Assembly: GCA_002332905.1 (NCBI GenBank)
Contig: DDAM01000062.1
Location: 62,001-126,000, forward strand
Origin: Firmicutes bacterium UBA2058
GTDB taxonomy: Bacteria; Bacillota; Clostridia; Tissierellales; Sedimentibacteraceae
Length of the DNA: 64,000 nucleotides
Direction of reading: 5' to 3'
The notes under the pieces are model-generated. The model was not told the origin of the DNA. It did not search any database and saw only the letters and a list, made by a program, of their open reading frames with translations. Positions 17,819 through 26,646 of this stretch are shown in pieces. The stretch's first letter is position 1. Each line of letters begins with the position of its first letter. Position numbers and translations under genes: made by a program.

Positions 17819-18793
17819 TCAAAGTTCTCCTCCAAAGTGACACTTTATTGTATGACTATCATTTATAACTATATTTTCAGGCTTTTTCTCACTGCAAATC
17901 GGCATTTTGTTTGGACATCTATCAAAAAATACGCAAGCATTATTATTATTTTCTTTAACGTTATTTTCTTCATAAAGCTCTTCTTCTATACTGCTGTCAT
18001 CCTCAAGGCTTAAAACTGATGAAAGCAATAATTTAGTATATGGATGCTTACAGTTGTTGTAAATCTCTTCACAATCCCCACTTTCAACTATCTCACCCAT
18101 GTACATTACAATAATTCTGTCTGACATATAGTATACAATGCTTAGATTATGGGATATGAACAGCATAGATAAATTTAATTCCTCCTGCAAGGATTTTAAT
18201 AAATTTAATATCTGCGCTTGTACAGATAAATCAAGGGCTGACACAACTTCATCTGCAACTATAAAGCTTGGATTAGTTAATAGTGCTAAAAGTATGCATA
18301 TACGCTGTTTTTGACCTCCACTTAGTTCATGAGGGTACCTTGATAAAAAAGACTTTGTTAATCCTACCTTCGTAATATATTGATTAATGATATTCTCCTG
18401 TTCCTCTTTATTGGTTATATTAATACTAAATAGTGCTTCTTTTAGTATCCTATTTATCTTCATTTGAGGATTCAAGGCAGAGCTTGGGTCTTGAAATATC
18501 ATTTGTATCTTACCTCTTACTGGCTTTAGGTCTTTTTTTGATAGCCTAGCTATGTACTTTCCTTCAAATATTACATCTCCAGAATCAGCTTCTATAAGGT
18601 TTGTTATAATTTTTCCTAATGTAGTTTTTCCACAGCCAGATTCTCCTATTAATCCAACAATTTCTCCACGACTAACTCCAAAGGATATATCGTTGACAGC
18701 ATTAAACTTCTTTTTCTTTTTAAATATACTATGTGAATTAGTACTATCATATGATTTTTGTAAATTTTCTACCTTTAATATACATTCATTCAT
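17819..18793 (-). CDS. oppF: Oligopeptide/dipeptide ABC transporter ATPase, OppF type
   Basis: A 324-residue ATPase that powers peptide import at the cytoplasmic face. Walker A GESGCGKTTLGK, Q-loop QMIFQDPSSALNP, signature LSGGQKQR, and Walker B FIVADEVVSALD, where the usual Pro after DE is Val. The C-terminal oligopeptide-transporter tail contains the spaced Cys of CVFFDRCP...C...C, a pattern that in some homologues binds an Fe-S cluster. The start is ATG 18793 after GAGGTTAGT. A longer open frame to 18904 only translates the palindromic module between oppD and oppF. Downstream phosphoesterase is coupled. Confidence 0.9.
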   Translation of the reverse strand: MNECILKVENLQKSYDSTNSHSIFKKKKKFNAVNDISFGVSRGEIVGLIGESGCGKTTLGKIITNLIEADSGDVIFEGKYIARLSKKDLKPVRGKIQMIFQDPSSALNPQMKINRILKEALFSINITNKEEQENIINQYITKVGLTKSFLSRYPHELSGGQKQRICILLALLTNPSFIVADEVVSALDLSVQAQILNLLKSLQEELNLSMLFISHNLSIVYYMSDRIIVMYMGEIVESGDCEEIYNNCKHPYTKLLLSSVLSLEDDSSIEEELYEENNVKENNNNACVFFDRCPNKMPICSEKKPENIVINDSHTIKCHFGGEL

Positions 18794-18799
18794 ACTAAC

Positions 18800-18906
18800 C
18801 TCTATTACGCCACTTTGTGGCATCACAATAATTTGATGAAGAATCGTTTTTTGATTCTTCCATAGAGTGAAATGCATTTCACTCCGTGAAGAGTGTTTTT
18901 TCACTC
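18800..18906 (-). repeat. Intercistronic palindromic module, copy D (oppD-oppF)
   Basis: Largest copy, with four stems: GAGTG-aaaaaa-CACTC (about 18891-18906), the perfect palindrome GAGTGAAATGCATTTCACTC (18865-18884), GAAGAATC...GATTCTTC (18838-18860), and GCCAC-ttt-GTGGC (18809-18821) leading into the oppF RBS. Confidence 0.85.
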
Positions 18907-18907
18907 T

Positions 18908-19882
18908 TTAATAATAAAGAGTACAGGTAACTTTACGATTATTTTCCATTTGTATATCCTTAACTTTAGTTTTACATTTACCTGTTCTATCCTTGCATCT
19001 TTCATAAAATATACATTCACTATTGTTTCTCTCACCTAATGTAGGAACAAAGCCATCTATTATTGAAAGTGGCTTGTTTTTATTATTAGTATTTGGAATG
19101 GATTGAATAAGAGCTTTTGTGTATGGATGCTTTGGATCTTTTATAATATCATTGGTCTTACCATATTCAACTATTTTACCAGCATACATTACTCCAATAT
19201 GAGTACAAACCTTGTTTATAACAGTTATATCATGGGATATAAATATTATACCCATATTATTTTTTTCTTGTATACTTTTAATTAGATTCAATATTTTATT
19301 TTGTGTGGTAACATCTAGTGCTGTAGTAGGCTCATCAGCTATAAGATACTGTGGGCAGCACGCTATTGCCATTGCTATCATCACACGCTGTCTTTGCCCT
19401 CCGCTTAAATTATGAGGATATTTATTAATAATATTATCAATATTATTTATAGTTTCAGAAATATTTTTAAATCCAACATCAGCTAAAGATTTATTAACTT
19501 TATTCTTTAATTCATCTTTGGTTAGCTTATAATGCATCAAATAAGCTTCTTCTATCTGCTTTCCTATCTTCATAAGAGGATTTAAGGAAGCCATAGAATC
19601 TTGAAATATCATAGACAGCTTTGTTCCACGAATTTCTTCATATTCTTTTTCATTATATTTTATTAAATCTATATCATCTAAATAAATTGAACCTGCTGTA
19701 ATTTTTTTATTATTTCTTAATAGTCCCATAATTGCTGTTGCTGTCATGCTTTTTCCACAACCTGATTCACCAACAAGACCTAGTGTCTGATTTTTTTCTA
19801 CGCTAAAGCTTATATCAGATAAAACCTCATAGGACTTTTTATTTTCTTTAATTTCAACAGTCAAATTAGTCACATTTAACAT
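18908..19882 (-). CDS. oppD: Oligopeptide/dipeptide ABC transporter ATPase, OppD type
   Basis: A 324-residue ATPase partner of OppF. Walker A GESGCGKSMTAT, Q-loop SMIFQDSMASLNP, signature LSGGQRQR, Walker B YLIADEPTTALD, and the C-terminal Cys cluster CIFYERCKDRTGKCK with a final Cys near the end. Its RBS (AAGGAGGACTAA) lies inside the last codons of oppC, and the oppC stop TAA touches the ATG, so the two are tightly coupled. The stop is followed within three bases by palindromic module D. Confidence 0.92.
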   Translation of the reverse strand: MLNVTNLTVEIKENKKSYEVLSDISFSVEKNQTLGLVGESGCGKSMTATAIMGLLRNNKKITAGSIYLDDIDLIKYNEKEYEEIRGTKLSMIFQDSMASLNPLMKIGKQIEEAYLMHYKLTKDELKNKVNKSLADVGFKNISETINNIDNIINKYPHNLSGGQRQRVMIAMAIACCPQYLIADEPTTALDVTTQNKILNLIKSIQEKNNMGIIFISHDITVINKVCTHIGVMYAGKIVEYGKTNDIIKDPKHPYTKALIQSIPNTNNKNKPLSIIDGFVPTLGERNNSECIFYERCKDRTGKCKTKVKDIQMENNRKVTCTLYY

Positions 19883-20707
19883 TTAGTCCTCCTTATTGTT
19901 AGATTTTGCATCTAATAAATCGCTTAATCCATCACCGAGCAAATTAAAACCTAGTACCAATAATGTTATCATTGTTCCGGGCAATAGAACAAGCCAAGGA
20001 GCTGTCATTATAAATCCCTGTCCTTCGCTTAGCATTTGTCCCCAGCTGGGATCTGGAGGTTGAATACCCAGCCCTAGATAACTAAGTGAGGCTTCAATCA
20101 AAACAGCATCGGCAAATCCCATAGATGCTGTGATGATAATTGAGGATATAATATTAGGCAAAATGTGAATTATCATTACTCTAAATGGTTTTAAACCAAT
20201 TAATGAAGTCCATTGTATATACTCAATGGATTTGATTTTCAATACATTTGCTCTAGTAATTCTAATAAATGACGGAGCAAGTATCATAGTTATAGCTACT
20301 GTAGTTGATATAAAGCTTTTTCCAAAAACTGCAGATATCATCATAGCAAACAAAAGCCCTGGTATAGCCTTAAATGCATCAGTAAATCTCATAATTAAAT
20401 TGCCAATAAATCCTTGAAAATATCCTGCAATAAGTCCTAACATCACGCCAATAACCATTGCACTAGTTATAGAAATAAAACCTATAGAAAAGGCAGTTTG
20501 TCCAGCTACCATAGTTCTTGACAGCAAATCTCTACCTAATCTATCAGTACCTCCAAGGTGCTCTAACGAAGGCGGCATTGTTTGTGCATTTGAATCTATT
20601 TGTGTTGGCGAATATGGAGTATAAAACAAGCTTATTAGCGTTATGGTAACAAGAATTGCTACAAGAATAAAACCTATCACAAAATTCTTATTTTTAAAAG
20701 CCCTCAT
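19883..20707 (-). CDS. oppC: Oligopeptide/dipeptide ABC transporter permease, OppC type
   Basis: A 274-residue inner-membrane permease. It has an N-terminal membrane helix, then the OppC-type LGGTDRLGRDLLSRTMVAGQ, about five further helices, and the coupling (EAA) loop region IEASLSYLGLGIQPPDPSWGQML near residue 205, diagnostic of the DppC/OppC group. The start is ATG 20707 after GGAGGTAATT. The longer frame begins inside the module. Between oppB and oppD in the operon. Confidence 0.92.
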   Translation of the reverse strand: MRAFKNKNFVIGFILVAILVTITLISLFYTPYSPTQIDSNAQTMPPSLEHLGGTDRLGRDLLSRTMVAGQTAFSIGFISITSAMVIGVMLGLIAGYFQGFIGNLIMRFTDAFKAIPGLLFAMMISAVFGKSFISTTVAITMILAPSFIRITRANVLKIKSIEYIQWTSLIGLKPFRVMIIHILPNIISSIIITASMGFADAVLIEASLSYLGLGIQPPDPSWGQMLSEGQGFIMTAPWLVLLPGTMITLLVLGFNLLGDGLSDLLDAKSNNKED

Positions 20708-20710
20708 AAT

Positions 20711-20778
20711 TACCTCCATTACACCGCTTCTCGGTGTAAAAATAAAAATTAATGAAGAATCGTTTTTTCTTCACTCTT
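20711..20778 (-). repeat. Intercistronic palindromic module, copy E (oppB-oppC)
   Basis: Begins at the oppB stop codon, which lies in GAGTGA. Then GAAGAA...TTCTTC (20754-20772) and TTACACCG-cttct-CGGTGTAA (20719-20739), then GGAGG. The last stem has compensatory changes (ACACCG/CGGTGT in place of ATGCC/GGCAT), so the pairing, not the sequence, is kept. Confidence 0.85.
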
Positions 20779-21720
20779 TCACTCTTTAACCCTAATTCTT
20801 GGGTCAATTAACTTATATAAAATGTCTAAAAGTAAAAACACAAATACAACTACAAAAGATATATAGACACAAATCCCCTGTGTTAGAGGTAAATCCTTTG
20901 ATTTTATTGCTGCTGTCAATAAAGACCCTATACCTGGTATTGAAAATACTGCTTCCACGACTATGCTACCTGTAACTATATTGACAAACAATATTCCCAG
21001 TATTGTAATAATAGGAACCATAGCATTGCGAAGAACGTGATTGTATAATATTCGTTTTTCTTTTACACCTTTATTCTTTGCAACCAAAACATAGTCTTCA
21101 TTTAACTGTTCTACTACTGAATTTCTAACATATCTGACAGTAATAGATATAGCAGATATACTAACTGCCATTGCTGGTAATATTAAACTCTTAACAAATG
21201 GTAAAAGTCCACTTGTTATAGGTTGAAATGAAGCAACAGGAATTAGCTTTAATTTTATGCTAAAAATTAATATTAAAACTAAAGCAAAGAAAAAAGATGG
21301 AATAGCAATTCCAAGCTGAGTAATTATATTAAATATTACACCCTTGCTGCTATTAGATTTATTATATTTTGCAACTATTATACCAAGAGGTATTCCAATC
21401 AGTATAACAAATACAAATGACAATGAAGTAAGCCCTAAAGTATTTGGCAATCTACCAGCTATCAATTTATTAACCGATGTATTATACTTTATAGATTTAC
21501 CCATATTAAAATGCAGTAGATCATTTAACCATGAAAAATACCTCTGCAAAACAGGTTTGTCTAATTCAAACTCTTCACGCAAAACTTGCTCTAAGGCTTC
21601 GTCTGATTCCTCACCAAGCTTTGATAAAATAGGGTCTCCAGGTATAAATTGAAATATTACAAATATTATTACGGATACTAGTAATAAAGTCAAAATTGAG
21701 TATAGGATTCTTTTTAGCAT
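20779..21720 (-). CDS. oppB: Oligopeptide/dipeptide ABC transporter permease, OppB type
   Basis: A 313-residue permease with the OppB/DppB pattern: an N-terminal helix ending IIFVIFQFIPGDP, a periplasmic-side loop with LDKPVLQRYFSWLNDLLHFNMGKS, five more helices, and the EAA loop VRYVRNSVVEQLNEDYVLVAKNKGV. FSIPGIGSLL is also typical. The start is ATG 21720 after GGAGGATTAGA; the longer frame begins in the module. Its stop TGA is supplied by the downstream module. Receives peptides from OppA. Confidence 0.92.
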   Translation of the reverse strand: MLKRILYSILTLLLVSVIIFVIFQFIPGDPILSKLGEESDEALEQVLREEFELDKPVLQRYFSWLNDLLHFNMGKSIKYNTSVNKLIAGRLPNTLGLTSLSFVFVILIGIPLGIIVAKYNKSNSSKGVIFNIITQLGIAIPSFFFALVLILIFSIKLKLIPVASFQPITSGLLPFVKSLILPAMAVSISAISITVRYVRNSVVEQLNEDYVLVAKNKGVKEKRILYNHVLRNAMVPIITILGILFVNIVTGSIVVEAVFSIPGIGSLLTAAIKSKDLPLTQGICVYISFVVVFVFLLLDILYKLIDPRIRVKE

Positions 21721-21726
21721 TCTAAT

Positions 21727-21780
21727 CCTCCATAAAGCGAAATGCATTTCACTCTGCGAAGAGTGTTTTTCTTCGCTTTT
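21727..21780 (-). repeat. Intercistronic palindromic module, copy F (oppA-oppB, short form)
   Basis: GCGAAG...CTTCGC (21756-21776) and the imperfect GCGAAATGCATTTCACT (about 21737-21753), then GGAGG. Lacks the GCCAC/GTGGC stem found in most copies. Confidence 0.75.
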
Positions 21781-23310
21781 TTATTTAAATCTTAACGTTC
21801 TTAAGTCGATAAAATTAATTGGATAATTAACATATCCCTCTAGTTTATTATCTACAACTACATGATTAGACGGATCCATTATAAATACTGAGGAAGCATC
21901 ATCTGCAAGTAATTTCTGAGCCTCTTTATAATAATTAATTCTCTTGTTGTTGTCTACTTCTTTAGCAGCAATGCTTATAAGATTGTCGTATTCTGGATTA
22001 TTGTAGTTTATAAAGTTTTTACTATAGTCTGATACGTATCGCTTTAAAATTCCATCTGGATCAAGCTTGCCAGTAAACCCTACAACTGTCGCCTCATGAT
22101 TTCTATTTGTATAAACATCATCTAACCATGTGCTCCAATCAATTATATCAATTTGCATATCAATTCCAGCCTTTAATAGCTGTTCTCTAATGATTTGTGT
22201 TGCTTCTACATTTAATTTATATTCACTTGCAACTCTACAAGTAAATTTCAAGTCCTCATATCCTGCTTCTTTTAATAAGCTCTTAGCCTTTTCAATATCA
22301 GTTGCATACATATTTTCTAATCCTTCTTTATAGTACAAAGACATAACAGGAGAAAAATTTGAGCCTAGTTTTGCAGCATTTGGTGAAATCATTGAAATTA
22401 TCTCATCTTTATCTATAGCATAATTTATAGCTTCTCTAACTTTCTTGTTTTTAAATGGTTCAAAATCATTATTAAGGCCTAATAGCTGTACAGTATTCAT
22501 AGGATAATCAACAATTGTAAATCTATCCGTTGGTATTTGAGGTATTATATCCTCTGTTATATTCATCAAATTAATCTCGCCATTAGATAGAGACAAAACC
22601 GCAGTGTTCATATCACTAAATATTTTGAACTCCGCAACATCTATATAAGGTTGATTTGATATATAATAATTTTCATTTTTTTCAAGCACAAGGCTTACAC
22701 CTGGAGTATAGCTTTTGAATTTATAAGGACCTGCACCAACAGGATTTTCGGCTTGAGTAGCTCCTGAGTTTTCAGGTACTATAGCGACTGTCATTTTAGA
22801 TAAGAAAGCTACATCAGCTTGCTTTAGGTTAACTACAACTGTATAATCATCCTCTGCAACAACATTATCAATAACATTAGCATAGGAGCTAGATAGAGGT
22901 TTATCTTGATCGCTTGTTTTACCGCATAATCTATCAAGGGAATATTTAACATCTGCTGAAGTTAAATCACTTCCATCATGAAACTTAATATTTGGATGTA
23001 GTTTAAATGTATATGTGGTCATATCATAGTTTGTTGTATAGCTTTCTGCTATTTCAGGTACTAATTCTCCGCTTGAAGTTGGTGAAAATAACCCAGTAAA
23101 CACATTATACATCACCTCTTGTGTACCTGTAGCGTTAGATAGATGTGGATCTAATGAATCTATATCTTGAGGTATACCAACCACTATTTTTGTTGGTTCT
23201 TCAATAGATACATCATCTTTTTCTTCATTATTTGCATTAGTGCACCCAAATAAGAGTATAGTTGTAGCACATAAACAACTTATTAATTTGATAACTTTTC
23301 CTAATTTCAT
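21781..23310 (-). CDS. oppA: Peptide ABC transporter substrate-binding lipoprotein
   Basis: A 509-residue extracellular solute-binding protein, family 5. The signal peptide ends in lipobox LLFGC near residue 23, so it is lipid-anchored outside the membrane. SBP_bac_5 features are PQDIDSLDPHLSNATG near the N-terminus, TFKLHPNIKFHDGSDLTSADVKYSLDR cut into the typical FHDG motif near 110, and VREAINYAIDKDEI near 290. The start is ATG 23310 after GGAGGTTGAA; an in-frame ATG at 23343 only reads the module. First gene of oppABCDF-phosphoesterase. Peptide size preference is not deducible. Confidence 0.92.
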   Translation of the reverse strand: MKLGKVIKLISCLCATTILLFGCTNANNEEKDDVSIEEPTKIVVGIPQDIDSLDPHLSNATGTQEVMYNVFTGLFSPTSSGELVPEIAESYTTNYDMTTYTFKLHPNIKFHDGSDLTSADVKYSLDRLCGKTSDQDKPLSSSYANVIDNVVAEDDYTVVVNLKQADVAFLSKMTVAIVPENSGATQAENPVGAGPYKFKSYTPGVSLVLEKNENYYISNQPYIDVAEFKIFSDMNTAVLSLSNGEINLMNITEDIIPQIPTDRFTIVDYPMNTVQLLGLNNDFEPFKNKKVREAINYAIDKDEIISMISPNAAKLGSNFSPVMSLYYKEGLENMYATDIEKAKSLLKEAGYEDLKFTCRVASEYKLNVEATQIIREQLLKAGIDMQIDIIDWSTWLDDVYTNRNHEATVVGFTGKLDPDGILKRYVSDYSKNFINYNNPEYDNLISIAAKEVDNNKRINYYKEAQKLLADDASSVFIMDPSNHVVVDNKLEGYVNYPINFIDLRTLRFK

Positions 23311-23319
23311 TTCAACCTC

Positions 23320-23366
23320 CATTATGCCATGTAGTGGCATCATAGCGTGAATGTCTTTTTCACGCT
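23320..23366 (-). repeat. Palindromic module, copy G (upstream of oppA)
   Basis: AGCGTGA...TCACGCT (23344-23366) and ATGCCA-tgtag-TGGCAT (23324-23340), leading into GGAGG of oppA. No gene is immediately upstream on the strand, so it is in the operon leader. Confidence 0.85.
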
Positions 23367-23680
23367 TTTCCTCTTTTAATTAATAAAAATTAAATTAGTC
23401 TTATATCATTGACAATTGAAATATTTCTAGAAATGTGTAAACAAAAAGAAAAGAATATAAAAATGGTATCAACGCATTACTTCCATTAAGGTAAATATGC
23501 TCTTCAGTTTGAAGTGAAACAGTTCAATTTCTGTTCTCGTTCTAATAATATGGTTTATCACAAAATTAATTTAGTTTAATATTTTGAGAATAAAACATAT
23601 ATAATTGAATAGATACAAGACAAATCCATGGTTATTATAGCATACATATGAAATTTTGCAATATTTTTTTATATGAATAG
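23367..23680. other. Spacer upstream of the opp operon
   Basis: About 310 AT-rich bases that must contain the opp promoter. No convincing -35/-10 pair was found. Small palindromes occur (ATTTCTAGAAAT near 23425; ACTTCAAACTGAAG near 23500 in reverse orientation). No gene or known RNA recognised. Confidence 0.4.
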
Positions 23681-23712
23681 AAAAACAAGCACGTATAATT
23701 GCTTGTTTTTCT
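23681..23712 (-). terminator. Terminator of the hydrolase/acyltransferase/DUF6320 operon
   Basis: AAAAACAAGCA pairs with TGCTTGTTTTT (23681-23710, read on the minus strand), overlapping the stop codon of the last gene. Confidence 0.75.
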
Positions 23713-24367
23713 ATAAATGTATTCTTCTTACAATTTCTGCTTTTAGCGCCTTTCCTTCAAATAGAATTAATATTGCCAATGATATTACACTTTCTGCAAC
23801 ACATATAAGTGATGGATAAATTACCTTTACAATATCCAAAAGAAGCAAAACAAGCGGAACTATACCAAACAATATATCTATTATTAAATAAACTATATAA
23901 TCTTCTATTCTTAGCTTTTTAATATTTGCAACAATAAACATCTCAATCATGGCAAAGCAGCATATTAAGGGTAGAACATAATCTATAGACCAACCCCTAT
24001 AGCCTGTTGACATATCCCATATTATAGATAGTATCGATATAATTACAGTCAACCAAATTGTATTTTTTGCTATATTACCATGCATCTTAACTGTTATCCA
24101 TATAACTATCCATCCAGTTACAAATCCAGCTATAACATAAAATGACCATTTACCGCCAAAGCCTAAATTAATTAAGACACTAATAACGCTAACTGCTATA
24201 GTTATAAGAGCAGTAATTTTAAGAATTAAATACATTAAATGCTTTTCTTCCTTTATAATGGGGAATGTATTTGTTTTACTTGGCTCTCCTATAACATCAC
24301 CTTGACATAATGGACATTTTTCATGGTTACCTGTTATACTAACCTTGCAATTTTCACAATATAGCAT
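23711..24367 (-). CDS. DUF6320-like zinc-ribbon membrane protein
   Basis: A 218-residue protein. An N-terminal zinc ribbon (YCENCKVSITG...CPLCQGD, two CxxC pairs within residues 3-24) is followed by about seven hydrophobic helices (from residue 42 on). Function unknown. It resembles the DUF6320 proteins I know to accompany condensation-like acyltransferases in Firmicutes. The start is ATG 24367, since AAGGAG is seven bases upstream; the ATG six bases earlier is too close to it. It overlaps the acyltransferase gene by 14 bases, so is coupled to it. Perhaps a membrane partner for a lipid-modifying reaction (inference). Confidence 0.7.
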   Translation of the reverse strand: MLYCENCKVSITGNHEKCPLCQGDVIGEPSKTNTFPIIKEEKHLMYLILKITALITIAVSVISVLINLGFGGKWSFYVIAGFVTGWIVIWITVKMHGNIAKNTIWLTVIISILSIIWDMSTGYRGWSIDYVLPLICCFAMIEMFIVANIKKLRIEDYIVYLIIDILFGIVPLVLLLLDIVKVIYPSLICVAESVISLAILILFEGKALKAEIVRRIHL

Positions 24368-25646
24368 CTTCATTCTCCTTTATATCAAGATTTGTAGTTA
24401 TTTCAACATCTAACCCATATCCAGTAAGAGCTCTAAAAAATCTGCGCTGTACATCTGTACTTACAAGTGGTGATGTAAAGCTAATAACACAGTTATCTTT
24501 ATAGGAACACATACAAACCTGTAAGCGTTTAGTGCACGTAAATACATCAAATAAATTAATATAAGGTTTAAATTCCTCTGGCATTTCGACCTTTCCTACA
24601 TTTGAAAAGGCGGCAGTTATACCTCTATCCCCTAATATATAAGCCATTTTCATAATTGGATTTTTTAAAACTACTGGGATAATCTTGGCAGCAAATTGAT
24701 TCTCAAGTGCTGATAATCTAATCATACGTTCACTTAATTTTTCTATAGTTAATTTCTCTTTTAGAGATTTATCCACATATTCTATAATCTCTGATAATTC
24801 AGAGCCATTTTTCAAAAAATTATACTCAATATTTACTACACCAAAAAAGTTTCTAGCTGACTCAGATTCAAAGAAATTACGCAAATTTACCGGAACTGAA
24901 ACAACTACAGGCTTTGTTTTATCACGCATTGCCATACACTCTCCTATGGAACGAATAAGTATTGCTAATAAAAAAGCTGTAAGAGTGGAATTGTGTTCAT
25001 GGGACTTTTCTAATAACTTTTTAACTGATACTCTTCCTTCAATAACACGAACAACCCCTACATCTACACATTCTTCTTTAAACTTAAAAGCATTTGGTGT
25101 TTTTTCCTTACGAGGCAGCTTCTTTTTTAGATAATATTTAAAAAAGCTATCATCTACCTTTTCTCTTTCTGAAGCATTATAATTAAACATTAAGTGTTTA
25201 CCATCAAATTCGTTAGAATGCTTTTCTTTCAGATAATAAAATACTAAAGTTTTTAAAAAATTTAAAGCCCCTGTTCCGTCTGACAAGGCATGATACACCT
25301 CTAAATTTATACGTTTTTCAAAATAAGTTACTTCAAATAATAAGTTTCTTCTTATGCTACTATAAATAGGCGCACATGGCATTCTATATTCCTCTCTAAT
25401 AATAGGCTCAATTGAACTATCCTCTAAATAGTACCAAAATAGTCCTTTCTTTAGCACTGACCTATAGAAAGGAAACTTTTCTAGGGTTAAATTTAGAGCG
25501 GTTTTTAATACATCTTTATCTACATTTTCATATAATTCACAGGTACATCTAAATACCTTACTATCTCTACTATTAACAGTAGATGGAAATATCTTGGCAG
25601 CATTGTCAAGCTTTCTCCAACGTCTCTGTTCATTCCTCTTAGCCAA
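24354..25646 (-). CDS. Condensation-domain-like acyltransferase (alcohol acetyltransferase-like)
   Basis: A 430-residue protein of the chloramphenicol-acetyltransferase/condensation superfamily. The active-site motif HxxxDG is visible as YHALSDGTGALNF near residue 130, and a SVPVNLRNFF segment near 255 matches the channel motif of wax-ester-synthase/condensation relatives. No signal peptide. The best start is TTG 25646, eight bases after GGAGGTG; the ATG at 25670 lies inside the preceding gene and upstream of that RBS. Second in a three-gene operon between the alpha/beta hydrolase and the DUF6320-like protein. The acyl substrate is unknown. Confidence 0.72.
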   Translation of the reverse strand: MAKRNEQRRWRKLDNAAKIFPSTVNSRDSKVFRCTCELYENVDKDVLKTALNLTLEKFPFYRSVLKKGLFWYYLEDSSIEPIIREEYRMPCAPIYSSIRRNLLFEVTYFEKRINLEVYHALSDGTGALNFLKTLVFYYLKEKHSNEFDGKHLMFNYNASEREKVDDSFFKYYLKKKLPRKEKTPNAFKFKEECVDVGVVRVIEGRVSVKKLLEKSHEHNSTLTAFLLAILIRSIGECMAMRDKTKPVVVSVPVNLRNFFESESARNFFGVVNIEYNFLKNGSELSEIIEYVDKSLKEKLTIEKLSERMIRLSALENQFAAKIIPVVLKNPIMKMAYILGDRGITAAFSNVGKVEMPEEFKPYINLFDVFTCTKRLQVCMCSYKDNCVISFTSPLVSTDVQRRFFRALTGYGLDVEITTNLDIKENEDAIL

Positions 25647-25650
25647 GAAA

Positions 25651-26574
25651 TCACCTCCAAAGAAATTCATTTATTAATTCATATGTTTTTCCTACCATAT
25701 CAAAATTAGGTGGCAATGCAAAATAGCCATGTAATGCATCAGGGATACGATGTACATAAGCCTTATTTCCTGCTTCAATTAGTTTTTTACCGTAAGCCTC
25801 TCCCTCATCTCTTAAAGGGCAAAATTCGGCAGTAATTATTAAGGTTTCAGGTTGATTTGTCAAATCACTGGCATACAACGGCGAAAAGTATGAATTTATT
25901 TTGTCCTCCTCAGATGACATATAAAGATCCATGTACCCCCCTAATCTTTTTGAAGTTAAGAGATAGTCCTTACCATTATCTTTAACAGAAGCAAATGGCG
26001 AGTTTTCGCTATAATCATTTCCTGTAGCAGGATAAATAAGAATTTGCTTTGAAGGCATAAACTCTCCCCTATCTCGTGCCATAAGTGATAAAGCAGCAGC
26101 TAAATTACCTCCTGCACTATCTCCAATGATAGTTATATTCTCTGGTTTTACATCACGATAATTACCATCAATATATAATTTCTTTGCAACAGCATAACAA
26201 TCTTCTAAACCGCATGGAAATTTGTTTTCTGGTGCTAATCTATAGTCTACTGAAACTACAATATGCTTAGTTAAACGAGCCATATTAACGCATACTCTTG
26301 TATATGTATCAATGTTCCCTACAACCCAGCCACCACCATGAAAAAATAAAAGTATGCGGTCAGTTTTCTCATTTTTTGGAGAAAATATTCGTACAGGAAT
26401 CTCATGTTCACCGTTTAGAACTAAACGATCCCATATTTCGTAATTCCTAGATATTCTAAACCCTCTACCATTTAAATTTTTTACCTTACGATGTAATTTA
26501 TATGTTTTTCTTATATCTACATCTGGATAAGACAAAGCCTTCAACGCAGCAAGCATAGCTTTACTTATAGCCAT
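25651..26574 (-). CDS. Alpha/beta hydrolase, hormone-sensitive-lipase (acetyl-esterase) family
   Basis: A 307-residue esterase. The oxyanion-hole motif FFHGGGWVVGN is near residue 88, the nucleophile GDSAGGNLAAAL near 162, and the acid/His in CPLRDEGEAYGKK and DALHGYF near 258 and 288. This is the HSL-type layout. No signal peptide, so cytoplasmic. The start is ATG 26574 after AAAGGTGGG. First gene of an operon with an acyltransferase and a zinc-ribbon membrane protein. The three together suggest making and removing an ester on a small molecule or lipid (inference). Confidence 0.82.
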   Translation of the reverse strand: MAISKAMLAALKALSYPDVDIRKTYKLHRKVKNLNGRGFRISRNYEIWDRLVLNGEHEIPVRIFSPKNEKTDRILLFFHGGGWVVGNIDTYTRVCVNMARLTKHIVVSVDYRLAPENKFPCGLEDCYAVAKKLYIDGNYRDVKPENITIIGDSAGGNLAAALSLMARDRGEFMPSKQILIYPATGNDYSENSPFASVKDNGKDYLLTSKRLGGYMDLYMSSEEDKINSYFSPLYASDLTNQPETLIITAEFCPLRDEGEAYGKKLIEAGNKAYVHRIPDALHGYFALPPNFDMVGKTYELINEFLWR

Positions 26575-26594
26575 TAAAATCCCACCTTTTATAG

Positions 26595-26629
26595 ATAGCA
26601 CACAAATACTTAAACTATCTGTGTGCTAT
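26595..26629 (-). other. 10-bp stem-loop between valS and the hydrolase operon
   Basis: ATAGCACACA (26595-26604) pairs with TGTGTGCTAT (26620-26629). No T-run follows on either strand, so it is not a standard terminator; it lies just before the hydrolase RBS and may modulate read-through from valS. Confidence 0.5.
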
Positions 26630-26646
26630 TTACACAACTATTTATA

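Noticed and set aside
26595..26629. Terminator of valS
   Set aside because: The stem is good, but neither strand has a following T-run, so it is listed only as a stem-loop.
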